From G963677085 sp963677085 (GTDB lineage: Bacteria > Planctomycetota > Planctomycetia > Pirellulales > Thermoguttaceae), in the NCBI GenBank assembly GCA_963677085.2, contig CAXXFH010000004.1, positions 806,001-870,000 on the forward strand: a stretch of DNA of 64,000 bases, given 5' to 3'. Positions 44,260 through 53,243 of this stretch are shown in pieces. The position numbers and the translations under genes are program-made. The stretch's first letter is position 1. Each line of letters begins with the position of its first letter. Below the pieces are notes generated by a model. It did no database searches and was not told the DNA's origin. It saw only the letters and a list, made by a program, of their open reading frames with translations.

Positions 44260-44433
44260 TGGGGTCATCCTTTCGGTATCAGGGTTTCGGCGGAAGTACA
44301 AAAAGCCCTTGGACAAACGTTTGTGCAAGAGAGGCAAATAAAATGCGCCAGTCCGCGGCGCAAACCCATTTCACATAATCAACCTAAGTTTAGCGCCCGC
44401 CTTTGGGCTTGTCAACAATCCGACTGTTTTCAG

Positions 44434-45715
44434 CAGGAGAAATGCAAAGTCACCTGGGCGGGTTGAATCCGAGGCGGGAGAGGGTGGAGCGGGGCCGCCA
44501 TTGGATTCGTTCGGCGGTTGCCCGAAGGGGTTCGCCTGGAGGGTGGATCAGGCGGAGGACGGCCAGAGCGGCGTTGGTCAGCGACGCGAACGCCTCGGCC
44601 AGGCCGGGCCGCTTGGTGTAGTGGCGATCTTCGTCCCACCAGCGGTCCTTGACGAAATGAAGGCAGTTTTCCACCTGCCAGTGGTCACGAATGGTGGCCT
44701 GGAGTTCACGCGGCGTGACCGAATCGGGCTCCAGACTGGTGATGAAGTACCGGCTTTCGCAGGAAAGGAGCGTGCCCTCCGCCGAGCGCACTAAGCGATC
44801 AACCCGAATGCCGATCCGGCAGCCGGGAACGTTCAGATGCTCGCGGATATGCTCGGCGTCGTCGAGGTTGACCCAAAGCCGACGCGTTTCCCGATTCAGC
44901 CCCTTTTTTCGATGACTTCATGGGCCGGCTCGGTGGCCGTCTCCTGGAAAAAGCAGGTTTCCAAGGCGTCCAGCATGTCGGGCTGGTTCGCCTTGACTTG
45001 GAACAGGTAGTCGCAGCCGTAATCTTGGAGAAGTTCGAGCAACGGCCGCTGGGCGTAGATCGCATCGCCGGTGAGCAGTTGCAGGGCGGGATAGGCCTCG
45101 AGCAACTCAGCCAGATGCACTTTGAGACTCCCAGGCTCGTTGGTTTTGTCGCCGCCGATCGACCATTGGTCCAACGTCAACTTGACCCGTTGCAGGAAAA
45201 CATTGAGCATCTGCACGGGCGAGCCATCGGCGCCAAGTCCTTGGCGACACATCTTGCCGTCGACCGCCGCAGCCCAACGGCCCTCCTGATCGGCCAGGGC
45301 CGTGTTCAGCCATAGGGCGAACGCCTCGCGAAACTCGTCCAGACTGAGCCCGGCCAATGCCCTGGAAATGGTCGAGCCGCACGGGGATTTGTCGCGTGTA
45401 AATCCCCGTGGTTCCTTGAGTTCCTCCCAATTCGCATTCGCCCAACGTACCACCACGGCCATCTCGGTAATCCGCCCCAACAAGCCGAGAAACACCAAGG
45501 AAACGATGCCGGAGAACGGATGCCTCACCCCCCTGGGGTCGCGTGGATCCGAAACCTTTGAGAATACCGCCTCCAACTGACTCAACGACGATGCGACCAC
45601 GATACGGCCCTCCTTGAAACGTAGGAAACTCCCGCCGCAACTCCGCCACGGCCTTCCGTTTCTACGACCCAGCCCGCCCCTTGGTTGGCAAAATAGACTT
45701 TGCATTTCTCCTGAC
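44434..45715 (-). mobile_element. ISAs1-type insertion sequence with frameshifted transposase
   Basis: Perfect 18-bp inverted ends (44434-44451 and 45698-45715, CAGGAGAAATGCAAAGTC) bound a 1282-bp element carrying one transposase on the minus strand. The transposase stop overlaps the left inverted repeat. No target duplication is recognisable, so the insertion is older or the flanks have changed. Confidence 0.9.
44450..45600 (-). pseudogene. ISAs1-family transposase, frame broken at an A6G4 run
   Basis: The frame from GTG 45600 (AAGGAGG 8 nt upstream) encodes the ISAs1 N-terminal part (VFSKVSDPRDPRGVRHPF) and core (AAVDGKMCRQ, LLTGDAIYAQRPLLELL) and stops at 44896 just after HEVIEKRG. A -1 shift at the AAAAAAGGGG run (complement 44900-44909) restores LNRETRRLWVNLDD and continues through RYFITSLEP, RDHWQVENCLHFVKD and LGFNPPR to the stop at 44450. 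Two thirds plus one third together make a full-length transposase of about 380 residues. The break may be mutational or programmed; members of this family usually have one frame. Confidence 0.85.
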
Positions 45716-45907
45716 GGACCCCGCTTTCGCATGGCGGCAGCATACTCAATAATGAACCATAGACGTTTGCATTCCCATTGAACGATTGGCGGTGGGTGCG
45801 TACCTCGAAACCGGGGCATCCGTGGTCGCTCTCCGCGAATGGACTCTGCGGACGCCGATGAACGAGACATCGATGAACGAAAGGTCCTTAACCTTGGTCA
45901 TGCATCC

Positions 45908-46900
45908 ATGAAACACAAACATTGTCTGGTTACCGGTGGGGCGGGTTTCATCGGAAGTCATCTCACCGAAGCCCTGCTTGCCCGGGGTAATCGGGTGACC
46001 GTGGTTGACGACGAATCGACCGGTACAGTCGCCAATCTGGCCGCCGTACAAGATCACCCCCACTTGGTTTACATCAAAGACACCGTGGCCGACCGCAACC
46101 TGCTGCATCGGCTCGTGGCCGATGTCGACGAAGTCTACCACTTGGCCGCTGCGGTTGGGGTAGGATTAATTGCCCAAAGCCCCATCTTTACCATCGAAAA
46201 CAACATCTATCCTACCGAGCTGCTGCTGGACGAACTGGGCAAGCGGCACGCGGCCGGACAAACGACCAAGCTGTTTCTGGCCAGCACGAGCGAAGTCTAC
46301 GGAAAAAACCCCAAGGCCCGATGGACCGAGGACGACGACCTGGTCTTCGGCCCCACGGCCTGCCCGCGTTGGTCGTATGGCACATCGAAGGCCATCGACG
46401 AATTCCTTGCACTGGCCTACCATCGCGAGCGCGGCTTGCCGGTGGTGGTGGGGCGGTTTTTCAACGTCGTGGGACCTCGCCAGACGGGCACCTACGGGAT
46501 GGTGTTGCCGCGGTTCGTCGATGCGGCCCTGGCCGGCGGCCCGTTGCAGGTGCACGACGACGGGCAACAGCAACGGTGTTTTGCCCACGTGGGCGACATC
46601 GTTCGGGCAGTCCTGGGTCTTATGGCCGAGCCGCAGGCCGTCGGTCGCGTGCTGAATATTGGTAGCGATCAGCCGGTTTCGATTCTCCAATTAGCCCAAC
46701 GCGTAGTCGAAGCCGTCGATCCGGCGGTCGCCATCGAGTTCATCAGCTACGCCGCGGCCTACGGCGACGATTTCGAAGATTGCCGCCGTCGGGTACCCGA
46801 CTTAACCCGCCTCCGCTCGACCATCGATTGGCAACCCGAACGGGCACTGGACGACGTCATCCGCGAGGTCGTCCAGTGGAAACGCCAACAGTGTGGGTGA
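45908..46900 (+). CDS. NAD-dependent sugar-nucleotide epimerase/dehydratase (extended SDR)
   Basis: 330 residues from ATG 45908. N-terminal NAD loop GGAGFIG (residues 10-16), STSEVYG (126-132, Ser of the active site), and the YGTSK motif with Tyr157 and Lys161. The GRFFNVVGPRQ stretch follows. It resembles UDP-glucose 4-epimerases and UDP-glucuronate decarboxylases; the substrate cannot be fixed by reading. Likely role in cell-surface polysaccharide. The ATG at 45839 is less likely because the extra residues are not conserved. Confidence 0.9.
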   Translation: MKHKHCLVTGGAGFIGSHLTEALLARGNRVTVVDDESTGTVANLAAVQDHPHLVYIKDTVADRNLLHRLVADVDEVYHLAAAVGVGLIAQSPIFTIENNIYPTELLLDELGKRHAAGQTTKLFLASTSEVYGKNPKARWTEDDDLVFGPTACPRWSYGTSKAIDEFLALAYHRERGLPVVVGRFFNVVGPRQTGTYGMVLPRFVDAALAGGPLQVHDDGQQQRCFAHVGDIVRAVLGLMAEPQAVGRVLNIGSDQPVSILQLAQRVVEAVDPAVAIEFISYAAAYGDDFEDCRRRVPDLTRLRSTIDWQPERALDDVIREVVQWKRQQCG

Positions 46901-47210
46901 CTGCCAGCAAGTTGGTTAGTCGATTACCCTGGTTCCCACGCTGCAGCGTGGGAACCCAAGCGTTGGACGCTTTGCGTCCCAGGAGTGCGAGCTGACGCTT
47001 TCTTGGTCCTCCTCACGACGCGAAGCGTCGCCTTTTGCGTTCCCACGCGAAGCGTGGGAACGAGGCCATGTTCCCCCCAATTTTTCACAGCCTCTTTGCG
47101 TGGGAATGAGAAGGCGCCAAATACCCTCACAATTTGCATCTCGTCGCCAAGCGACTAAGCTGTAGAGCGTTATTTCCCGCCTGCAACACCCATGAGGAGG
47201 ATTTGCTGAG
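46901..47210. other. Intergenic region made of GCGTGGGAACG-type hairpins
   Basis: 310 bp. Between 46928 and 47060 lie GGTTCCCACGCTGCAGCGTG and GTTCCCACGCGAAGCGTGGG palindromes plus GACGCTTTGCGTC and GACGCGAAGCGTC units. No gene. The 3' end holds the leader of the DUF1080 gene. Confidence 0.65.
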
Positions 47211-48413
47211 ATGGTGCAAAACACGAAGAGTGCCGGTCATTGGCTCACTGCCCTGGTCCTGATCGCTGCGATGGCCAACCAGGGCGTCGCTGCCGAGCCC
47301 AATACGCTTTCGCCGGAAGAAATCGCCGACGGCTGGATTCTGTTGTTCGATGGCCAAACCACGTTCGGCTGGAAAAACGCCGGCAACGCCAATTGGAGCG
47401 CGACCGACGGGGCCCTGGTCGCCAGCGAGGGCGAGCCAGGCCTGCTGTGCACGACGACCCAATGGGGCAACTACGTCCTAAAAGTCGACTTCCGCAGCGT
47501 CAAGGAAGGTAACAGCGGGGTGTTCCTTCGCACCAGCCCCAAGCCAACCAATGTGACAAGCCAGTGCTACGAGATCAACATCGCCGACTGGGGAAAAAAT
47601 GCTTGGCCCACCGGCAGCATCGTACAACGCCAGAAGACCACCGAAGCCCACGACAGCCTCGATTGGCAAACCTTCGAGCTAACGGCCCTGGGACCACAGA
47701 TTACCGTGAAACTCGATGGAAAAGTCGTCTGCGACTACACCGACCCCAAGCCCGTGGGCCGGGGCTTCATCGGCCTGCAATTTCGCACCGGAAAGATCGA
47801 GTTCCGCAACGTGAAGCTGAAACCGCTGGCGATGCAGCCGATCTTCAACGGTCGCGACCTGACCGGCTGGAAAACTTTTCCTGAGCTGAAAAGCAAGTTC
47901 AGTGTTACGCCCCAGGGCGAGTTAAACGTGAAAGACGGCAAGGGTACGCTCGAAACCGACGAAGCCTACGGCGACTTCACGTTGCAGCTTGACGTATTCG
48001 TCAACGGCAAGGGGCTCAACTCGGGCATCTTCTACCGCTGCATTCCCGGCGAGGTGATGAACGGCTACGAAAGCCAAATCCAAAACGCCTTCAAAGACGA
48101 CGATCGCACGAAACCGGCCGACTGCGGCACGGGCGGGATCTTCCGTCGCCAAAACGCGCGCAAGGTGGTGGCCGACGACTTCACATGGTTTACCAAGACA
48201 ATCCACGTCGACGGTCCCCATGTGGCCGTTTGGGTGAATGGATATCAGGTGAGCGACTGGACCGACGGCCGCAAGGCCGACGCCAACCCTCGTCGCGGAC
48301 TGCGGCTTGAGCCCGGCACCATCCAGATCCAAGGCCACGACCCCACGACGGACCTCTCGTTCCGCAACCTGCGGATCAGCGAAGTTCCACCACGGCGCCC
48401 GGCGAAGCCCTGA
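47211..48413 (+). CDS. Secreted tandem DUF1080 (3-keto-disaccharide hydrolase-like) protein
   Basis: 400 residues: signal peptide (HWLTALVLIAAMANQGVAA), then two DUF1080/concanavalin-like domains in tandem (about residues 40-200, GWILLFDGQTTFGWKN, and 208-395, PIFNGRDLTGWKTF). Each has typical GNSGVFLRT / LNSGIFYRC strands. DUF1080 proteins in planctomycetes are exported and some act on 3-keto-glycosides; this protein may bind or cleave plant- or algae-derived glycosides. GGAGG lies 10 nt before the ATG. Followed by a palindrome pair before the CBS gene. Confidence 0.9.
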   Translation: MVQNTKSAGHWLTALVLIAAMANQGVAAEPNTLSPEEIADGWILLFDGQTTFGWKNAGNANWSATDGALVASEGEPGLLCTTTQWGNYVLKVDFRSVKEGNSGVFLRTSPKPTNVTSQCYEINIADWGKNAWPTGSIVQRQKTTEAHDSLDWQTFELTALGPQITVKLDGKVVCDYTDPKPVGRGFIGLQFRTGKIEFRNVKLKPLAMQPIFNGRDLTGWKTFPELKSKFSVTPQGELNVKDGKGTLETDEAYGDFTLQLDVFVNGKGLNSGIFYRCIPGEVMNGYESQIQNAFKDDDRTKPADCGTGGIFRRQNARKVVADDFTWFTKTIHVDGPHVAVWVNGYQVSDWTDGRKADANPRRGLRLEPGTIQIQGHDPTTDLSFRNLRISEVPPRRPAKP

Positions 48414-48708
48414 GTGGCGCGAAAATCTCTCCCCTCTCCCTAGGGGAGAGGGGCCGGGGGTGAGGGGATGTCACGGCAAGGAGCTTCCTGAAGATAACCT
48501 CTTCACCGCACCAAGCCGCCCTCACCCGGCGACTGCGTCGCCACCCTCTCCCGCCGAGCGGGAGAGAGTAAGCCGTTTCCCCAACGCCTCCTCAATCCCC
48601 GTGGTTTGCCGTAGGATTCCTCGAGTTGCCCTCCGGGAGTGCCGATCTATAATTATGCCAGCACGCACAGGCAAAATTATAGTCCATTCCTTCTGGAGGA
48701 GCGTTCTC
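48414..48708. other. Spacer with two CCCTCTCCC-type palindromes
   Basis: Palindromes at 48431-48453 (CCCCTCTCCC stem, loop TAG) and 48546-48566 (CTCTCCCGC stem) flank about 90 bp. The rest is leader of the CBS gene. No gene is seen. Confidence 0.65.
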
Positions 48709-49149
48709 ATGACCCTTCGCGATATTCTGATTGCCAAGGGCAACGCGGTGTACACGATTGAGCCCGAGGCCACTCTCGCCGAGGCAGCGCGGAAGATGGT
48801 CAAGCAGCGAGTTGGTTCCCTGCTGGTCACCCGGCGCGACGTCCACAACGGGGAAACACTGGAAGGCATCATCACCGAGCGTGACATTCTCTACCACTGT
48901 GCCGCGGAACGCCACGACATCTGGCAATCGCCGGTGGGCAGCGTGATGACGAGCAAGCTGATCACCGGATCGCCCGACGATTCGCTGGAAACCACCATGG
49001 GCGTGATGACCCGCAACCGCATTCGCCATCTACCGGTACTCAACGAGGGTCGTCTGGTAGGCATGGTCTCGATCGGCGACGTCGTCAAAGCGGAGCACAA
49101 CCACTTGGCGATGGAAAATCGGTTTATGAAGGACTATATCTATGGGTGA
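48709..49149 (+). CDS. CBS-pair protein
   Basis: 146 residues made of two CBS domains (about 8-60 and 78-135, MVKQRVGSLLVTRRD, GIITERDILY, MTRNRIRHLPVLNEGRLVGM). Stand-alone CBS pairs bind adenosine nucleotides such as AMP, ATP or S-adenosylmethionine and modulate partners. ATG at 48709 has GGAGG 8 nt upstream. No partner gene is adjacent. Confidence 0.92.
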   Translation: MTLRDILIAKGNAVYTIEPEATLAEAARKMVKQRVGSLLVTRRDVHNGETLEGIITERDILYHCAAERHDIWQSPVGSVMTSKLITGSPDDSLETTMGVMTRNRIRHLPVLNEGRLVGMVSIGDVVKAEHNHLAMENRFMKDYIYG

Positions 49150-49190
49150 GAGACGAGCGATTAGTGTTCGCAGGCTTGAGAACACCGATG

Positions 49191-50162
49191 CTACCAGTCT
49201 GTCTGCGTCACCTTGCCGTCCATGCGGTTTCCCAGATTACCGTGAGTGGTAAGATCGATTGAGTAGGAGATCGACTGAACGTGGCCGTCGCAGAAGGCCA
49301 TGTTGAAGGTTCCCGCATGGGCACTGCCGAAGGCGGTGTCGTCCGTCGTCCCAGCCCTATCCTGCTGCGGTTTTACAGCAGACCAGCGGTTCACGTCATA
49401 GTCGAATCCCAGGTCCCAGCCTTGGTCGTCTCCACTTTCCTCACCGTTGTAATAGTTGTCGGGATTTAGATACTTTTCGCCCACGAGATAAGTATTGCTC
49501 GTGCCGTCGGTGATTTTTGCGGTAGTCGTTTCGCTGCGTCGAAAGACGACGCCGTTGGCATCGTCGTTGGTGCCCGGCAAGGCTTCCCATTCGGCAGCGG
49601 AAGCTGCATCGCCTCCGGCCAACGTTTCCGACTGCCCTTCCGGAAATCTGGAGTTTACGCCCGTGCTGTTGCTCCCGGCGTTGGCGGCGTAGTCGCTTCG
49701 GCCGACAATTTCCGCAGTGGGGCTCACATTCACATGGGGTGTGCCATTTACGCAAGGATACGAACTGGCGGCGCGGCGACTTGGGCAATTGTATGTCGCC
49801 ACGGGCGTCTCAACTCGCTGTTTGGCGGCAGCCAGATTGCCGCCCTTGCCCAGGTCGTGCAAGTGCGTCAACTCCAGAAACGGAAGGATATTGTAGAAAA
49901 ACCCGCCGGGTTGTTTCCGGTCGAAGCCCCGATCGGGATCACCGGCCCAACCCCATCCCCAGCCGCCGGTGGGAAAATGTCCGTGGATCGACTCGTGCGA
50001 GAGGGCAGCTAGGCCGAGTTGCTTCAGGTGGTTCTGGCACTGCAACCGTCGGGCCGCTTCCCGGGCACTTTGCACCGCGGGAAGCAACAGCCCGATGAGG
50101 ATACCAATGATGGCTATCACCACCAACAGCTCGACCAAGGTAAACCCGGGGCGGCGTTTCAT
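49191..50162 (-). CDS. DUF1559-type prepilin-like protein
   Basis: 323 residues. The N-terminus carries a type IV prepilin-type signal: MKRRPGFTLVELLVVIAIIG, cleavage expected after Gly6. The rest is the planctomycete-expanded DUF1559 domain with NHLKQLGLAALSHESIHGHFP and the C-terminal FNMAFCDGHVQSISYSID motif. These are pseudopilin-like surface or secretion components of unknown function. It lies after the LamG gene in the second sigma/FecR cassette; a hairpin repeat (50209-50272) separates the two. Confidence 0.93.
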   Translation of the reverse strand: MKRRPGFTLVELLVVIAIIGILIGLLLPAVQSAREAARRLQCQNHLKQLGLAALSHESIHGHFPTGGWGWGWAGDPDRGFDRKQPGGFFYNILPFLELTHLHDLGKGGNLAAAKQRVETPVATYNCPSRRAASSYPCVNGTPHVNVSPTAEIVGRSDYAANAGSNSTGVNSRFPEGQSETLAGGDAASAAEWEALPGTNDDANGVVFRRSETTTAKITDGTSNTYLVGEKYLNPDNYYNGEESGDDQGWDLGFDYDVNRWSAVKPQQDRAGTTDDTAFGSAHAGTFNMAFCDGHVQSISYSIDLTTHGNLGNRMDGKVTQTDW

Positions 50163-50208
50163 CGTTGAAGATCCTCTGTGCAAAACTCGCGTTGCCAACT
50201 TTCCACTG

Positions 50209-50272
50209 GTTTCCAAGCCGAAGCTTGGAAGCGTGCTTTCCTGGTTCCCAAGCTGGAGCTTGGGAACCAGTG
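50209..50272. repeat. TTCCAAGC..GCTTGGAA hairpin repeats
   Basis: TTTCCAAGCCGAAGCTTGGAA and GGTTCCCAAGCTGGAGCTTG palindromes in tandem, a variant of the 46928 family with a different centre. They lie just upstream of the DUF1559 gene. Confidence 0.7.
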
Positions 50273-50283
50273 GAAGAACCGAA

Positions 50284-51153
50284 TCACTTGCGCCGGCCAA
50301 GTCCTTTGTACGCGACCAACGCCACGCCGCCGACGAGCAGAAGCAACCAGGTCGCCGGCTCGGGTACTCCTGCAAGTTCCCGAACTTGACTTTCCGAAAT
50401 CGCTTCGTCGTAGATGCGAATATCGTCGAGCATTACCTGCGAAAAAGATCCGATACCGCCATCGCTGTCACGGGCACCGAAGACCAGATATTCGTCGGTC
50501 GCAGCGTTCATGGTGCCGTTGTCGCTCCCATCGGTAATCGAACCAGCAGTGTCTAACACGCCGTCGACGTAGAGATAACGGTTTCCGTTAACCCCATCCC
50601 AGACGCCCACGAGGTGATGCCACTCGCCGTCGTTGACATCGATTCCACCTTGCGGATCATCGGTACCCGGCGTACCCCGAACGGTAAACGTAGCGTTATC
50701 GGTGAAGTCGTAACGGCGAAGTTGATAGCCGTAGTCGTCCTCTCCCTTTTTGGAGACACAGGGCTGCCAATATGATGCCGGCCAGCCTTTTACCCACAGG
50801 GCGACGGTCAATTGTTGTGTCGAATTGATATGAGCGTCGAACGTATCAACATAGTCGGGGTTGTTAGTCACCCCATCGTTCGCGCTGCCGTCGATCATCC
50901 GGTTGCTCCCCTTGACCAGCACCGCGTTGTCGCCGCCAGTCAGGTTGAGGGCGTAACCATTCAAACCGTTTGCGGTGTCGGTAGTGTAATTTACCGTGCC
51001 GTAGGCTTCGCCATCGTGTACACCGGCTGCCTGATATCCCGAAGTTTCGACAAGGTCCTGGCTGTCGAAGTTCCAATAACCAATCAGATCGGCCGACGCC
51101 GGCGTCACCAGCGTAGCGACAGCAATAAGGCAGTAGCCGAAATGTTTCCACAT
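50284..51153 (-). CDS. PEP-CTERM protein with LamG domain
   Basis: About 289 residues: signal peptide (MWKHFGYCLIAVATLVTPAS), LamG domain (ADLIGYWNFDSQDLVETSGY, NDGEWHHLVGVWDGVNGN, LDDIRIYDEAISES), then VPEPATWLLLLVGGVALVAY and GLGRRK. The ATG at 51153 has AAGGAGG 8-9 nt upstream. It follows the FecR/DNRLRE-type gene at 51336 in the same direction. Confidence 0.9.
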   Translation of the reverse strand: MWKHFGYCLIAVATLVTPASADLIGYWNFDSQDLVETSGYQAAGVHDGEAYGTVNYTTDTANGLNGYALNLTGGDNAVLVKGSNRMIDGSANDGVTNNPDYVDTFDAHINSTQQLTVALWVKGWPASYWQPCVSKKGEDDYGYQLRRYDFTDNATFTVRGTPGTDDPQGGIDVNDGEWHHLVGVWDGVNGNRYLYVDGVLDTAGSITDGSDNGTMNAATDEYLVFGARDSDGGIGSFSQVMLDDIRIYDEAISESQVRELAGVPEPATWLLLLVGGVALVAYKGLGRRK

Positions 51154-51335
51154 GGTACTTTCCTCCTTCACGGTGCCTTTCGCACGGTCATTAGGATCGA
51201 GCGACGGTTTAGAGTAGGCAACGAACGGATGTCTCATCGAATTTCTCCCCAAAAGGAACAGCGGAATGGAAACTTTTCACGGGAACACGTCTTCTCCGCA
51301 CCACGAACTCCCAAAATGGTTAACCTTTCACGCGT

Positions 51336-53243
51336 TTAGCGCCCCACACGATTAGTCTTAGTCTTTTGTTCGGGTTCGACTACCGACAACCCGGGGCGTT
51401 TCGTCAGGGCAGGAACAAAACGGAAAACGATTGCCGGACGACAGTGGTCGGCTTCCGAAGAAAAAAACAACATTTGCCTTCCACCGTGGGCGTTCGGCAA
51501 CGCGTGGGGGCTTTGGTCGTCGACTCGGGCCACCAGCACGAATCCGGGGTGATCAGCCAGATCGGAACCATCGGCGGCAAAGGCACCCGTCACGTCGAGC
51601 GTGTGCCAACGTTTTGCCGTTTCGGCCCCCAGGGTAACCGTATCCAATGTTTTCGACGTATCGAAATCCTTCGGCCCGTGCGGTCCGCCATCGGCCCAAC
51701 CTTCGGCCGGATGCCTCTGACGGTTCCATGTCGATTCTCCGTCGACTGCCACGCGGCCGTCTTGTCCGCCGCCGGTACCGGTTCCTTCATGGAAGCCGGA
51801 TTTTGCTTTGAAGACATCCACGGTCTGCCCGATGGTCGCACTGGTCCCCTGCGCATTGACCTGATAGAGCTTCAACGCGACCGAGCTGATACGCAAATTG
51901 TTTTCCGTGAGATACGTGGCCAGCGCGTTATAGTCGAAGTCGATGAGGATGCGCGTATCGTCGTCCTCGGTATCGAGATACTGCCCGACGACCAAATGGG
52001 ATTCCGCACCCGTATTATAATCCTTGTTGTACTCGCGAAGACGAACGTCGCGTGTGCCCGAGTAAATCGTCTCGCCGTCGCCGCCGGCTTCCTTGGGCAA
52101 TGGTAGGCCGTCCTGAAACAGGACCACATGCTTCTCTCGTGCCCCAATCACCCTAAACGGCAGTCGCTTCAGTGATTCGTCTAAGACAACGGTAGATGGC
52201 TCGCCTGCCCCACGGAATCGCAAGGCTTGGCCTTCGGTAAGTCGCGTGGGCGACTCTGCCGTCGGCTTGGATTGCGATCCAAGTTGGGCAACTTCAACCA
52301 GGCCCTCGAACACGTGGACTTCGGTCGTGCCATCGCCTTGGACATTGATTCCAAAACTGGTTCCCAGGTCGGCCACCTTCACGGCGGGTGTTTCGACCGC
52401 AAAACCGACGGCCCTCTTCGATACCTGGGCTACGAGCCGGCCGCGACTCAGCCGTCCGGTACCGCGGTCGACCGTGGTCAAAACGCCCGGTCCTTCCAGC
52501 ACAACCCGGGCACCGGATACAAAGACGACCTCTATTATTCCTGAAGTCAATTCGAGACGCTGGCCCGCGATCAGCGACTGCGGATTCTTGGGCTTTGCCT
52601 TGTCGTTTGCCCAACAGCAATCCCGGCTGGCCGTTATCGCGGCCACGACTTCTTCGTCCGCGCTTGTCGGTCGAGATGTCGAAGACGCGGTCTGTTGGAC
52701 GTTGGACGTCATCCAGCAGTAGAAACCAAACCAGAACAACAGCGTGAGGGTGGCGGCCACTGTCAGGAAACGGGCCGGATGTGCCCTCCAGTGAATCGCT
52801 TCCAATCGCGTGCCAAGCTTTGCGAAAACCGAGTCGTTGCGCGTGGATTGCTCATCGCCTTCGTCTGGCTTTCCCGCCGACAAAACCGGATCGAGCAACT
52901 CCATCAAACGCTTGTGCTTGCAGTCGGCTTCTTCGTTATCCGGCAGAAAGAAGCTTGGCCACGACAACCCTTGGCGAGTGCCCAATTCCAGCGGGTTGCG
53001 GTCTGCTTCCGCAGCTCCCGGCGCTGTGTCGGCCGACGAATGTTCGACCAGCGGATGGCGATCAGCCAACTCATCGGCCAACAGGACATCGAGAGCAACG
53101 AAATCGAAGTAGCGCCGCCGGGCCTCGGTGTCGTGACGGAACCGATCGAATAGCTCGTGCCATGCAGACGCCTCGATGTCCTCGTCCGTCACCTGGGCGA
53201 GCAGCCGGTCGAAGTCGTCGGGTTGAGAACCGTGGCGTGTCAT
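51336..53243 (-). CDS. FecR-domain membrane protein with C-terminal DNRLRE-like domain
   Basis: 635 residues from ATG 53243. Order: cytoplasmic N-terminus (1-150) with DDFDRLLAQVTDEDIEA, one membrane helix (about 165-185, FLTVAATLTLLFWFGFYCW), FecR domain (about 225-340, GIIEVVFVSGARVVLEGPG, VADLGTSFGINV, VHVFEGLVEVA) and a C-terminal beta-rich domain (about 410-600) resembling the DNRLRE family, with YSGTRDVRLREYN and FVLVARVDDQ. Its start overlaps the sigma stop by ATGA (53240-53243). It probably relays an envelope signal to that sigma. Confidence 0.88.
   Translation of the reverse strand: MTRHGSQPDDFDRLLAQVTDEDIEASAWHELFDRFRHDTEARRRYFDFVALDVLLADELADRHPLVEHSSADTAPGAAEADRNPLELGTRQGLSWPSFFLPDNEEADCKHKRLMELLDPVLSAGKPDEGDEQSTRNDSVFAKLGTRLEAIHWRAHPARFLTVAATLTLLFWFGFYCWMTSNVQQTASSTSRPTSADEEVVAAITASRDCCWANDKAKPKNPQSLIAGQRLELTSGIIEVVFVSGARVVLEGPGVLTTVDRGTGRLSRGRLVAQVSKRAVGFAVETPAVKVADLGTSFGINVQGDGTTEVHVFEGLVEVAQLGSQSKPTAESPTRLTEGQALRFRGAGEPSTVVLDESLKRLPFRVIGAREKHVVLFQDGLPLPKEAGGDGETIYSGTRDVRLREYNKDYNTGAESHLVVGQYLDTEDDDTRILIDFDYNALATYLTENNLRISSVALKLYQVNAQGTSATIGQTVDVFKAKSGFHEGTGTGGGQDGRVAVDGESTWNRQRHPAEGWADGGPHGPKDFDTSKTLDTVTLGAETAKRWHTLDVTGAFAADGSDLADHPGFVLVARVDDQSPHALPNAHGGRQMLFFSSEADHCRPAIVFRFVPALTKRPGLSVVEPEQKTKTNRVGR

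Noticed and set aside
44434..45715. Target-site duplication of the ISAs1-type element
   Set aside because: The flanks (TGTTTTCAG and ACGGACCCC) do not match, so no duplication is claimed.
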